Origin: Selenomonas sp. AB3002
Lineage (GTDB): Bacteria > Bacillota > Negativicutes > Selenomonadales > Selenomonadaceae
Direction: 5' to 3'
NCBI RefSeq assembly: GCF_000702545.1
Contig: NZ_JNIO01000002.1
Coordinates: forward strand, 496,001-560,000
DNA: 64,000 nucleotides
Shown here: in pieces, positions 15,740 to 23,912 of the stretch
Position numbering within the stretch: position 1 is the stretch's first letter
Layout: the number at the start of each line of letters is the position of its first letter
Notes under the pieces: model-generated
Told to the model about the DNA's origin: nothing
Database searches by the model: none
What the model saw: only the letters and a program-made list of their open reading frames with translations
Made by a program: the position numbers and the translations under genes

Positions 15740-16287
15740 CTGCCCCCTTTCCCTAAGGTCATAGCTTTCTCTGCGGCCTCACGGACGCCCTTGGTGACGG
15801 CCCGGGAGGAAATGGTAGCTCCCGTCATGGCCTGGATGTTTTCCTTGTTGGACGGGTCTTTGGTAACCTCCAAAAGCTCCGCCCCCTTACCTGCAAACTG
15901 ATTGCGGAAGGCGGGTTTCTGGGCATTGTCACCCAGGCCCGGGGTCTCGTTGTGCTCCAGGATATTGAAGTCAAGCACCTTTCCCTCGGTGTCCACTGCC
16001 ACCAGCAGCTTGATCTTGCCGCCGTAGCCCTTGGACTCAGATGGGATGATATAGGCCACGGTCCTGCCGCCCTTTTCGGCTGCAAAACAGCCCTCTTCCC
16101 CGGGAATTTCTTTGAAGGCATCAGCCTCAGCCACCAGGGAGCGCATGGACTCCTGCTTCATTTCCTCTGCTTTCTGGGCCGCCACGGGAGCCGTCACATA
16201 GTAGACAGCGCCTATGACCAGACCGGACACGAAACAGGCCAGGGCTAGGTTGGAGGCAATCTTGAAGATGGAATGCTCATCAGCCAT
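15736..16287 (-). CDS. rnfG: Rnf complex subunit RnfG (covalent flavin)
   Basis: The 183-residue protein has one N-terminal membrane helix (IASNLALACFVSGLVIGAVYYV) and an FMN-binding domain. The motif MTGATISSRAV holds the threonine expected to carry covalent FMN in RnfG/NqrC proteins. The PGLGDNAQKP segment is typical of the family. No ApbE flavin transferase is in the window, so attachment must depend on one encoded elsewhere. The gene overlaps rnfD by one base. Confidence 0.96.
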   Translation of the reverse strand: MADEHSIFKIASNLALACFVSGLVIGAVYYVTAPVAAQKAEEMKQESMRSLVAEADAFKEIPGEEGCFAAEKGGRTVAYIIPSESKGYGGKIKLLVAVDTEGKVLDFNILEHNETPGLGDNAQKPAFRNQFAGKGAELLEVTKDPSNKENIQAMTGATISSRAVTKGVREAAEKAMTLGKGGR

Positions 16288-17351
16288 CAGTTTGCGCCTC
16301 CCTTCGGTGCCCCAAAGATGCGGGGCTTCACATAGCGGTCAATAAGAGGCGTCACCGCATTCATCAGCAGCAGGGAATAGCAGACCCCCTCCGGGTAGCC
16401 TCCTGCCAGACGGATCAGCACCGTCAGGGCTCCAGCCCCCACGGCAAAGATCATCTGCCCCGTGATGGTCATGGGAATAGTCACCATGTCAGTAGCCATG
16501 AAGAAAGCGCCCAGCATCAGTCCCCCTGCCATCACATGGAACAGTGGGTCGCCGCTGCCAAAGCCCGCAGGACCGAAGAGCCAGGTGAGCACCCCCACGG
16601 TGGCAATCATGCCCAGAGGCACCACCCAGTTGATATAGCCTTTATAGATAAGGTAAAGCCCCCCAAGCACCAGCAGGATGGTGCTGGTCTCCCCCAGGCT
16701 GCCGTTGCGGGTGCCCAGGAGCAGGCTCTTGTACATCTCCCCCTGACCTCCGAAGGTGGCTACCAGGGCATCATAGCCCTGCAGCTTCAGGATGTTCAGC
16801 GGGGTAGCGCCTGTCACGGCATCCACAGCCCCGGCTGACAGGTCCTGCATCTTCGTCCAGGTGGTCATGGCCACAGGCCAGGATACCATAAGGGCCGCAC
16901 GGCCGATATGAGCAGGGTTGAAGATATTGAATCCCAGTCCTCCCATGGACTGCTTGGCCACCACGATGGCCAGAACAGAGCCGACGGCCACCATATAGGG
17001 CGGCAGCACCGGGGACATGGACATGGCCAGCAGCAGGCCAGTAATGCAGGCACTGCCATCAAAAGCCGTGATATTCTGCCCCATGGCCCGCTGCCAGACA
17101 TATTCGGCACCGATGGCCGCTGCAATGCCAACCAACATATTGATAAGTGCGGGAATCCCAAACCAATAGATTGCAAAGAGAGCCGCAGGCAGCAAAGCCA
17201 GGTTGACCTGCCACATGATATGGGGAATGGTTTCCCCGTCGCGGATATGGGGAGAGGAAGAAATGGTGAATTTCAGTTCCTCCTTAACCTCCGGCTGCTT
17301 GGGCGGTACCGCCTTCACAGCGGCTGTTTCCTTGATTTCTGCTTCGCTCAT
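16287..17351 (-). CDS. rnfD: Rnf complex subunit RnfD (membrane, covalent flavin)
   Basis: The 354-residue polytopic subunit is homologous to NqrB. After a soluble N-terminus containing SSPHIRDGETIPHIMW there are about nine membrane segments. DAVTGATPLNILK carries the threonine that binds FMN covalently in the family. GYPEGVCYSLLLMNAVTPLIDRY is the usual C-terminal signature. It overlaps rnfC by four bases. Confidence 0.96.
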   Translation of the reverse strand: MSEAEIKETAAVKAVPPKQPEVKEELKFTISSSPHIRDGETIPHIMWQVNLALLPAALFAIYWFGIPALINMLVGIAAAIGAEYVWQRAMGQNITAFDGSACITGLLLAMSMSPVLPPYMVAVGSVLAIVVAKQSMGGLGFNIFNPAHIGRAALMVSWPVAMTTWTKMQDLSAGAVDAVTGATPLNILKLQGYDALVATFGGQGEMYKSLLLGTRNGSLGETSTILLVLGGLYLIYKGYINWVVPLGMIATVGVLTWLFGPAGFGSGDPLFHVMAGGLMLGAFFMATDMVTIPMTITGQMIFAVGAGALTVLIRLAGGYPEGVCYSLLLMNAVTPLIDRYVKPRIFGAPKGGAN

Positions 17352-18703
17352 TTCACCGCCTCCTTTTTCTCCCTAGCCTCAGCCTTGGCTTTGGCCCGGG
17401 CTGCCTCAGCCCTGACTTCATTCTTGGCCAGGCGGATGTACTGGACGATATTGCGCTTGGCCGGGCAGATATAAGTGCAGCAGCCGCATTCCACACAGTT
17501 CATGAGACCGTAATCATCACGGCACTTGCCATAGTCACCCCGCTGGGAAAGTATGCTCAGCATGCTTGGCACCAATCCCATGGGACAGGCCTTCACGCAG
17601 CGGCCGCAGCGGATGCAGTTCATCTCCGGGCCGTGTTCCGTGATTTTCCTTGTCAGGGCCAATATGCCAGAGGAGCCCTTCATCACCGGCACTTCCAAAG
17701 ACTGCTGGGCCATGCCCATCATGGGACCGCCCGCCAGGATCTTGTCCGGCGTTTCCCTGAAGCCACCGGCATGATCAAGACAGGCCTGATAACTGGTGCC
17801 AATGCGAACCCTGAGATTCTTCGGCTCTGCCACCGCATCACCTGACACGGTTGTCACACGCTCAATAAGAGGAATCCCTTGCTCCACTGCGTCCGCAATG
17901 GCCGCCACGGTACCCACATTCTGCACCACGGCGCCTGCGTCCATGGGCAAGCCGCCCATGGGCACTTCCCTGCCCGTGAGGGCGTAAATCAGCATTTTCT
18001 CCGCACCCTGGGGGTAGCGGGTAGGCAGGGCCACTACCTCGATCTCCGTGTCCTCTGCCGCCTTGTCCAGAGCCTTCACCGCCTCAGTCTTGTTGTCCTC
18101 CACGCCGATGATGCTCTTCTTCGTCCCAAGAGCCTTGGCGAGAATCTGCACCCCTGTGACAATCTTCTGGGCCTCCTCCAGCATCAGCCGATAGTCAGCC
18201 GTCAGATATGGCTCACACTCCGCACCATTGATGACCAGGACATCCACCGGCTTCTGGGGCTTCAGCTTGATATGGGCGGGAAAAGTCGCACCGCCCATGC
18301 CTACGATGCCCGCCTGCTGGATAGCCGTAAGGATTTCCTCCTTGCTCATGGCCTCCCAATTGCGGCTGAGGGGCAAGCCCTCAGCCCATTCGTCTCTGCC
18401 GTCCACAGCAATGACAATGGCCGGACACATCCCGCGCCCGGAATGAGGCCTGTCCTCAATCTTAGCCACCTTGCCGGAAGTAGGAGCATGGATATCCGCA
18501 TGCATGAAGGCCTCGCTGGTGGCAATAAGCTGCCCCTTGAGCACCGCGTCCCCCACCTTCACCGTGGGCTTGCAGGGCGCCCCAATATGCTGGCTCAGAG
18601 GCACCACCAGTTCCTTTGGCAAGGGCATGGCTTCAATAGCCTTGTCCTTGGCCAAATCCTTCCCATCCCGGGGGTGAATACCTCCCAAGAATCTTTTCAG
18701 CAT
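17348..18703 (-). CDS. rnfC: Rnf complex subunit RnfC (NADH/FMN, iron-sulfur)
   Basis: RnfC binds NAD(H) and FMN on the cytoplasmic face. The protein of about 451 residues shows the family start (GGIHPRDGKDLAKDKAI), a glycine-rich nucleotide site (GIVGMGGATFPAHIKL, INGAECEPYLTADYRLM), and two ferredoxin clusters near the C-terminus (CIRCGRCVKACPMGLVPSML and CVECGCCTYICPAKRNIVQYI). The C-terminal tail is Ala/Glu/Lys-rich. The start is set at the ATG at 18703, 8 bases after GAGG. An upstream GTG/ATG pair at 18709-18712 is too close to the ribosome binding site. Confidence 0.95.
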   Translation of the reverse strand: MLKRFLGGIHPRDGKDLAKDKAIEAMPLPKELVVPLSQHIGAPCKPTVKVGDAVLKGQLIATSEAFMHADIHAPTSGKVAKIEDRPHSGRGMCPAIVIAVDGRDEWAEGLPLSRNWEAMSKEEILTAIQQAGIVGMGGATFPAHIKLKPQKPVDVLVINGAECEPYLTADYRLMLEEAQKIVTGVQILAKALGTKKSIIGVEDNKTEAVKALDKAAEDTEIEVVALPTRYPQGAEKMLIYALTGREVPMGGLPMDAGAVVQNVGTVAAIADAVEQGIPLIERVTTVSGDAVAEPKNLRVRIGTSYQACLDHAGGFRETPDKILAGGPMMGMAQQSLEVPVMKGSSGILALTRKITEHGPEMNCIRCGRCVKACPMGLVPSMLSILSQRGDYGKCRDDYGLMNCVECGCCTYICPAKRNIVQYIRLAKNEVRAEAARAKAKAEAREKKEAVK

Positions 18704-18734
18704 GAACATCACCTCGTAAGTCTCCTGAAATATA

Positions 18735-19151
18735 TCAAGAAATGATTTCCGTAATCACTGGCTGCTCCTTCTGCCGGGCAGCAGCCCGCCTGTCATACCA
18801 CTTCACTATGCCAGACCCCAGGCAGAACCCCAGGAAAGCCAGCCCCATGGGGTATAAATCTTCAGCCTCCCCGCCATACCCCAGCTGCCAGCCAATGATG
18901 CCCCCAGCTCCTGCCAATATCAGCGGCAGCAAGAAAACCACAAAGGCCCCCTTGAGCATCTGCTGTTCCTGCATGGAAAACTTGACCCGCTGCCCTATGA
19001 CAGCTCCCAGCCCATTCACCGCCTCCACCGTCAGCTGACGGCTTCCGGCACAGGCTCCACAGGCGCTGCAATCCTCATGCCTCCCCACCTTCACCGTGGC
19101 GGTGCCATCTTCAGGATTCACCCCAATAACAAATCCTTCCTCCTCCTTCAT
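18735..19151 (-). CDS. RseC/MucC-family protein leading the rnf operon
   Basis: The roughly 138-residue protein has an N-terminal cysteine cluster (DCSACGACAGS) followed by two membrane helices (GAFVVFLLPLILAGAGGIIGW and LAFLGFCLGSGIV), the SoxR-reducing/RseC (PF04246) layout. RseC-like genes often precede rnf or sit beside it; a role in redox sensing or Rnf assembly is proposed by analogy with the SoxR-reducing system, not shown. The start at 19151 (MKEEEGF) fits the GAGGTGG ribosome binding site better than the GTG four codons upstream. rnfC begins 31 bases after its stop. Confidence 0.85.
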   Translation of the reverse strand: MKEEEGFVIGVNPEDGTATVKVGRHEDCSACGACAGSRQLTVEAVNGLGAVIGQRVKFSMQEQQMLKGAFVVFLLPLILAGAGGIIGWQLGYGGEAEDLYPMGLAFLGFCLGSGIVKWYDRRAAARQKEQPVITEIIS

Positions 19152-19265
19152 CTGCCACACCACCTCAGATTTTCAGAAATTTCATTTATGATACTTATTT
19201 ACATTAACATCTTTTGTATTCGCCATAAATGCAGATAATCCTTTTGTAATTGTAGAAAAACACAA

Positions 19266-19313
19266 AAATCCCCCTGCCCGTACAAGCCACAGCCCGTACA
19301 AAACAGGAGGAAT
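19266..19313 (-). terminator. Terminator of mtaB
   Basis: TCCTCCTG pairs with CAGGGGGA (one G-T pair) around a 26-base loop that contains TGTACGGGC twice. On the minus strand TTTTTG follows. It lies 10 bases past the mtaB stop. Confidence 0.65.
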
Positions 19314-19322
19314 AATTTTAAA

Positions 19323-20621
19323 TTACCCAATCACTTTCCCTAAGACACCATCTTTATATTCTTCCACCAGCTCTACCTGGTAAATCTCCCCACAGGTAAC
19401 TTCATCCTCGGTATAGACTCGGATATAGTTATCCGTCAGGCCGTCAGTGATGCCGTCGGTGTTGGTCTCGAACAGCACCCGCATGGTCCTGCCCAGGAAG
19501 GAGCGATAGAACTCACGGGATTTCTTTTCAGCCAGAGCCTGCATGCGGTGGACGCGGTCTTTTTTGACCGGCTCGGGAATCTGGTCCTTGCGGGCAGCGG
19601 CGGGGGTGCCTTCCCTTCTTGAGTATGGGAAAACATGCATACGGGAGAAGTTCATTTTTTCTACAAACTTCAGCCCCTCAGCAAATTCTTCTTCTGTTTC
19701 ACCCGGAAAACCTACGATGATATCCGTAGAAACTGCTACGCCGGGCAGTTCCTGCTCCACCTGCTCAATGAGGCGGGCGAACTCCGCCGTGTCGTAGCGG
19801 CGGTTCATGTCGCGCAATACCTTGTCGGAGCCTGCCTGCAGGGGCAGGTGCAGATGGGCACAGAAGCGGTCGTCGCTGCGAATCAGCTCAAAGAGTTCTG
19901 GAGAGAGCTCTATGGATTCCAGGGAGCCCAGGCGCAGGCGCTTCAGCCCCTGCACCTGCAGCACCTCCCGGCAGGCATCGGTGAGGGTGACGTCGCCCTC
20001 CAAATCGCTGCCGTACTTGCCCAGATGGATGCCCGTCAGCACGATTTCCAGGAAACCTGCCGCCACCAGCTTTTCCGCTTCCCTGCGGATGGCAGAGAGC
20101 TGACGTGACTTCACGGGACCGCGGGCATAAGGGATAATGCAGTAGGAGCAGAAATTCTGGCAACCGTCTTCGATTTTTAGGAAAGCCCTGGTACGGCGGG
20201 GCATATCGTAAAGGGGAATATCCTCGAAGGAGTCCGTATGCATCACATCACCCACGCCGTCCAAGGGCTTGCCATCTTCACGGGCAGCGCACTCCACGTA
20301 TTCTACGATGCGGGAGCGCTCTTTGGTGCCCAGGACTACCCGGACTCCCTCCAGCAGTTTCACTTCTTCGGGCTTCACCTGGGAGTAGCAGCCGCAAACG
20401 GCGATGATGGCATTGGGGTTCTCACGGCCTGCCCGACGGATGATCTGACGGGATTTCTTTTCGCCCAGGTTGGTGACAGCGCAGGTGTTGACTACGTAGA
20501 CGTCGGCTTTTTCGCTGAAGGGGACGATTTCGTAGCCTTTGGCTTTGAAGAGGCCCTCCATGGTTTCTGTCTCAAATTGATTTACTTTGCAACCGAGAGT
20601 CATAAAGGCTGCTTTTGGCAA
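19323..20621 (-). CDS. mtaB: tRNA t6A37 C2-methylthiotransferase MtaB
   Basis: This radical SAM methylthiotransferase converts t6A37 to ms2t6A37 in tRNAs reading ANN codons. The N-terminal UPF0004 domain has TLGCKVNQFET and further cluster cysteines (NTCAVTN, VCGCYSQ). The radical SAM motif is CQNFCSYC (C-x3-C-x2-C) in EDGCQNFCSYCIIPYARG. A C-terminal TRAM domain ends the protein. The start is a TTG at 20621, seven bases after AAAGGAAG; further GTGs upstream have no site. It stands alone between a terminator and a palindromic repeat element. Confidence 0.94.
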   Translation of the reverse strand: MPKAAFMTLGCKVNQFETETMEGLFKAKGYEIVPFSEKADVYVVNTCAVTNLGEKKSRQIIRRAGRENPNAIIAVCGCYSQVKPEEVKLLEGVRVVLGTKERSRIVEYVECAAREDGKPLDGVGDVMHTDSFEDIPLYDMPRRTRAFLKIEDGCQNFCSYCIIPYARGPVKSRQLSAIRREAEKLVAAGFLEIVLTGIHLGKYGSDLEGDVTLTDACREVLQVQGLKRLRLGSLESIELSPELFELIRSDDRFCAHLHLPLQAGSDKVLRDMNRRYDTAEFARLIEQVEQELPGVAVSTDIIVGFPGETEEEFAEGLKFVEKMNFSRMHVFPYSRREGTPAAARKDQIPEPVKKDRVHRMQALAEKKSREFYRSFLGRTMRVLFETNTDGITDGLTDNYIRVYTEDEVTCGEIYQVELVEEYKDGVLGKVIG

Positions 20622-20658
20622 GATAATTCTTCCTTTCACTAATATAGACACACTGAAA

Positions 20659-20832
20659 TTTAAGGCCTTACCTCCACCGCTTGCGGGGGAGGGGGACCGC
20701 CGGAAGGCGGTGGAAGGGGGGAACTAGGGGCCGAATCGTGCTCTTCGAAGTCACTTGCCCTTCTCGCCCCTTCCACCGGCTACGCCGGTCCCCCTTCCCC
20801 GTTTCACGGGGCAGGTAAGGCCTACAATTTAG
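20659..20832. repeat. GC-rich composite inverted-repeat element
   Basis: The outer arms TTAAGGCCTTACC and GGTAAGGCCTACAATTTA close a 170-base element built of inner palindromes (CCACCGCTTGCGGG..., GGACCGCCGGAAGGCGG, CCACCGGCTACGCCGG, CCCCGTTTCACGGGG). The same modules recur at 47604-47735 and 50515-50572. It fills the gap between mtaB and rsmE and probably terminates or stabilises the rsmE transcript. Confidence 0.75.
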
Positions 20833-20879
20833 GGGGTAATTCTAAAGTCAGCTACACGTGCAAAATGAATGTTTTTACA

Positions 20880-21617
20880 CTACCCCAAATCCCCCAACTC
20901 ATATTGAATCACAGTCATAGCCGCTATCGCAGCTGTCTCTGCTCTTAGTATCCTTGGGCCCAAGGTTACGCTTTGGCCGCCGGCTTCTTCTATGGCCTTG
21001 GCCTCATCAAGAGTAAAGCCACCCTCGGGGCCAATCAGAACTGAGGCATTTTTCGCCTTGGAGGCTTGCAGGGCTTCTTTGAGGGTCTTCTGCTCCTCGT
21101 TTTCATAGCAGAAGTATAATGGGTTGTCTTCACCGAATCCTGACTTTGCTAGGAATTCCTTGATGCCCATGATGGGCTCAACCTGCAGGAGTTTTGTCCT
21201 GCCGCATTGTTTGGCGGCTTCGTCGGCTATCTTTTGCCAGCGTTCCTGGCGCTGTTTGGCTTTTTTGCCATCGTACTGGGCTACGCAGTTGCGGCTGGCC
21301 AGGGGCTGGATTTTGTTGGCTCCCAGCTCCACGGCTTTCTGCACTATCCAGTCCATCTTGTCGGACTTCAGCAGGCACTGGACTAAGGTCAGTTCCAAGG
21401 GAGATTCCGTTGTGCCTTCCAGACGTTCCTTCAAGGTCAGCTCTACACTTTCAGCAGTGAAGGCAGTCATTTCCATCAGTGCCACGCTGCCCTCGTCGTC
21501 CACTACCGTCACCTGCTGCCCGGCCTTGGCACGCATGACGTGCATGAGGTGATGGGCATCCTGGCCGGTGATGTTGATTTTCTCAGCCAGGATCCCTTTA
21601 TAAAAGAGCCGCCTCAT
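20880..21617 (-). CDS. rsmE: 16S rRNA m3U1498 methyltransferase RsmE
   Basis: The 245-residue SPOUT-class enzyme methylates U1498 of 16S rRNA. It starts MRRLFYKG with a small PUA-like N-terminal domain. The knotted SAM site is visible as VLIGPEGGFTLDEA and LGPRILRAETAAIAAMTVI. The start overlaps the prmA stop by four bases, a coupled pair commonly seen behind dnaJ in Firmicutes. Confidence 0.95.
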   Translation of the reverse strand: MRRLFYKGILAEKINITGQDAHHLMHVMRAKAGQQVTVVDDEGSVALMEMTAFTAESVELTLKERLEGTTESPLELTLVQCLLKSDKMDWIVQKAVELGANKIQPLASRNCVAQYDGKKAKQRQERWQKIADEAAKQCGRTKLLQVEPIMGIKEFLAKSGFGEDNPLYFCYENEEQKTLKEALQASKAKNASVLIGPEGGFTLDEAKAIEEAGGQSVTLGPRILRAETAAIAAMTVIQYELGDLG

Positions 21618-22558
21618 GCTGCTTCACCTTTGCGGACGATGGTAATAGCTGTCCAGCCCTTTTCCTCCACCACTTTTGCCACCACGAAGCCATGCTCCAG
21701 GGCCGCTTCTGTCACTTCGGCCAGCCTTTCCGTGATAATGCCGGAGGCCAGCAGCCTGCCCCCCTCAGCCAGATGCTCATCCAGTTCCTCAAAGAGGCGG
21801 ATGACCAGGTCGGCAATGAGGTTGGCAATGATGATATCTGCCTTGCCCTCGAAGGATTTCAGCAGGTCGCTCTGCCCCGTCCTGATACGGCTTTCCACCC
21901 CATTGGCACGGATATTTTCCCCGGCAATCCTGACGGCGGTGTTGTCGTAGTCCATGGCTGTGATGTCCGTGGCTCCCAGCTTGGCAGCGGTGATGGCGAG
22001 GATGCCGGAACCGGTGCCCACGTCGAAGACGCGCTGGCCGCCCTTGATAAGTCCCTCCAGCTCTCTGATGCACATGGAGGTGGTGGGATGGGTGCCGGTG
22101 CCAAAGGCGGCGCCGGGGTCAAGGCTCACCACGATGTCATCAGGAGCTGCCTCGTATTCCTCCCAGGCAGGGCGCACCACCACCAGCGCTCCCACTTTTT
22201 CCGTGTGGAAGTAAGCTTTCCAGTTGTCCTCCCAGTCCTCATCACGTACACTCTGGCTGGTAATGTCACAGGGGCCTGCAGCAGGTGTGGCTGCCTGCAT
22301 GGCCCTGACCTTCTCTTCCAGTTCCGCCATGCGTTCAGCCAGTTCTTCGTCCACGGGCAGGTAAGCTTTCACCGTCACCACTTCTGTCTGCTCAGACCTG
22401 GGAATATCAGTATAGTCCCAGCCCCCGGCCTGTATGTAATCGTTCACCAAAGCCGGGTCTTCGATAACCACCCCGGAGGCGCCGATATCGTGGAAAATCT
22501 CCGCCACTACGTCCGTTGCCTCGTGGGAGGTACGGATGCTGACCTCGGACCACTCCAT
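21614..22558 (-). CDS. prmA: Ribosomal protein L11 methyltransferase PrmA
   Basis: The 314-residue SAM enzyme trimethylates ribosomal protein L11. The N-terminal substrate-recognition part (MEWSEVSIRTSHEATDVVAE) is followed by the LDPGAAFGTGTHPTTSMC signature, the SAM motif VFDVGTGSGILAI and MANLIADLV-type motif IIANLIADLV. The ribosome binding site is AAGGAG. It lies 52 bases after dnaJ with a terminator in the gap, so expression is probably partly uncoupled from the heat-shock operon. Confidence 0.95.
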   Translation of the reverse strand: MEWSEVSIRTSHEATDVVAEIFHDIGASGVVIEDPALVNDYIQAGGWDYTDIPRSEQTEVVTVKAYLPVDEELAERMAELEEKVRAMQAATPAAGPCDITSQSVRDEDWEDNWKAYFHTEKVGALVVVRPAWEEYEAAPDDIVVSLDPGAAFGTGTHPTTSMCIRELEGLIKGGQRVFDVGTGSGILAITAAKLGATDITAMDYDNTAVRIAGENIRANGVESRIRTGQSDLLKSFEGKADIIIANLIADLVIRLFEELDEHLAEGGRLLASGIITERLAEVTEAALEHGFVVAKVVEEKGWTAITIVRKGEAA

Positions 22559-22574
22559 GAAAATGCTCCTTCCT

Positions 22575-22604
22575 AAAAAAACGGCTCCCCAGTCGGGGGA
22601 GCCA
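22575..22604 (-). terminator. Terminator between dnaJ and prmA
   Basis: GGCTCCCC pairs with GGGGAGCC around five bases, followed by GTTTTTTA on the minus strand, 7 bases past the dnaJ stop. Confidence 0.85.
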
Positions 22605-22610
22605 ACATTA

Positions 22611-23777
22611 TCAGTTAAACAAATCCTTCAGCTTCTCCTTGAAGCTCTTCTGCTCCGGGTTCACCTTGTCCCCGCCCTGCTCGGCAAATTCCTTCAGCAG
22701 TTCTTTCTGCTTGTCGGAAAGATTCTGGGGAGTGAGGACCTTGATGCGCACATGCTGATCACCGCGGCCCGTACCACGCAGGAAGGGGATGCCGCGATTC
22801 TTCATGCGCAACACTTTGCCGCTCTGGATGCCGGCGGGAATCTTGAGGTCCACAGGACCGTCCAGAGTAGGCACCTGCACCGTATCACCCAAAGCCGCCT
22901 GCACGAAGCTGATGGGCACCTCCACAATGACATCTGAGCCCTGACGGTTGAAGAACTTGTGGGGCTTGATGAAGATGTAGAGATAGAGGTCGCCGTAGCC
23001 GCCGCCGCGCACGCCAGCCTCGCCCTGGCCGGAGAGGCGCACTCTGGAGCCCTGGTCCACACCAGCGGGCACCTTGCCCTTGACGGTGCGCTGTCTCTTG
23101 ATATGGCCTGTGCCGCCGCAGGCATGGCACTTCTTCTTGATTATCTTGCCCGTGCCGCCGCAGCGTCCGCAGGTGCGGCTGCTCATCATGCGGCCCAGGG
23201 GGGTATTGTGCACCACCTGCTGCTGGCCTGTGCCATGACAGTCGGGACAAGTCTCAGGAGAGGTACCGGCAGCAGCGCCGGTGCCGTGGCACTCACTGCA
23301 CTCCTCGGTGCGGGGCACGGAAATCTCCACTTCCTTGCCGAAGGCCGCCTCTTCAAAGGTAAGCTCCAGGTCATAGCGCAGATCTGCCCCACGCTCCGGA
23401 CCGGGCTGGCGTGAACGCCTGCCGCCACCTCCGAAGAAAGCATCGAAGATATCTTCAAAACCGCTGCCGCCGCCAGAAAAACCACCGCCGCCAAAGCCGC
23501 CGAAACCACCAAAGCCACCGAAACCGCCGGCACCAGCGCCGCCGCCCTCGAAGGCTGAATGACCGAACTGGTCATAGGCAGATTTCTTCTGGGGGTCCTT
23601 CAGCACATCATAGGCCTCGTTGACCTCCTTCATTTTCTCCTCGGCGGCCTTGGGATCATCCTGATTCAGGTCCGGATGATATTTGCGGGCCATCTTTTTA
23701 TAGGCTTTCTTGATCTCAGCCTCAGAGGCGCCTTTCTGAATGCCCAGCACCTCATAATAATCGCGTTTCTCGCTCAC
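22611..23777 (-). CDS. dnaJ: Chaperone DnaJ
   Basis: The 388-residue type I J-protein stimulates DnaK ATPase and delivers clients. The J-domain has YHPDLN (HPD near residue 35), then a Gly/Phe-rich region ([11 protein letters not shown]) longer than in many homologues. Four zinc-binding CxxCxGxG repeats follow ([32 protein letters not shown]), then the C-terminal substrate domains. The start is a GTG at 23777 with a GAGG site upstream. The 135-base gap from dnaK holds a hairpin and a probable separate promoter. Confidence 0.97.
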   Translation of the reverse strand: MSEKRDYYEVLGIQKGASEAEIKKAYKKMARKYHPDLNQDDPKAAEEKMKEVNEAYDVLKDPQKKSAYDQFGHSAFEGGGAGAGGFGGFGGFGGFGGGGFSGGGSGFEDIFDAFFGGGGRRSRQPGPERGADLRYDLELTFEEAAFGKEVEISVPRTEECSECHGTGAAAGTSPETCPDCHGTGQQQVVHNTPLGRMMSSRTCGRCGGTGKIIKKKCHACGGTGHIKRQRTVKGKVPAGVDQGSRVRLSGQGEAGVRGGGYGDLYLYIFIKPHKFFNRQGSDVIVEVPISFVQAALGDTVQVPTLDGPVDLKIPAGIQSGKVLRMKNRGIPFLRGTGRGDQHVRIKVLTPQNLSDKQKELLKEFAEQGGDKVNPEQKSFKEKLKDLFN

Positions 23778-23802
23778 GTTGCACCATCCTCGTAAATCTA
23801 GC

Positions 23803-23844
23803 TTGAGCCATATATATAATATACGCTAAGCCTGCTCAAGGCAA
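23803..23844 (-). promoter_or_regulatory. Probable dnaJ promoter with flanking inverted repeat
   Basis: The minus strand has TTGCCT (23839-23844), 17 bases, then TATTAT (23816-23821). An inverted repeat CTTGAGC...GCTCAAG lies across the promoter (about 23803-23840). The role of the repeat is unknown. Confidence 0.45.
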
Positions 23845-23853
23845 GCCTTTCAT

Positions 23854-23885
23854 TAAAGAGAAATGGAGGTGGGAACCACCTCCAT
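23854..23885 (-). terminator. Hairpin after dnaK (partial terminator)
   Basis: A 10-bp perfect stem (ATGGAGGTGG with its complement, 3-base loop) lies 28 bases past the dnaK stop. The following minus-strand run TTTCTCTTT is a weak U-tract, so read-through to dnaJ is likely. Confidence 0.6.
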
Positions 23886-23912
23886 ACCTCATTTATCTGA
23901 ATATCAGACTAT

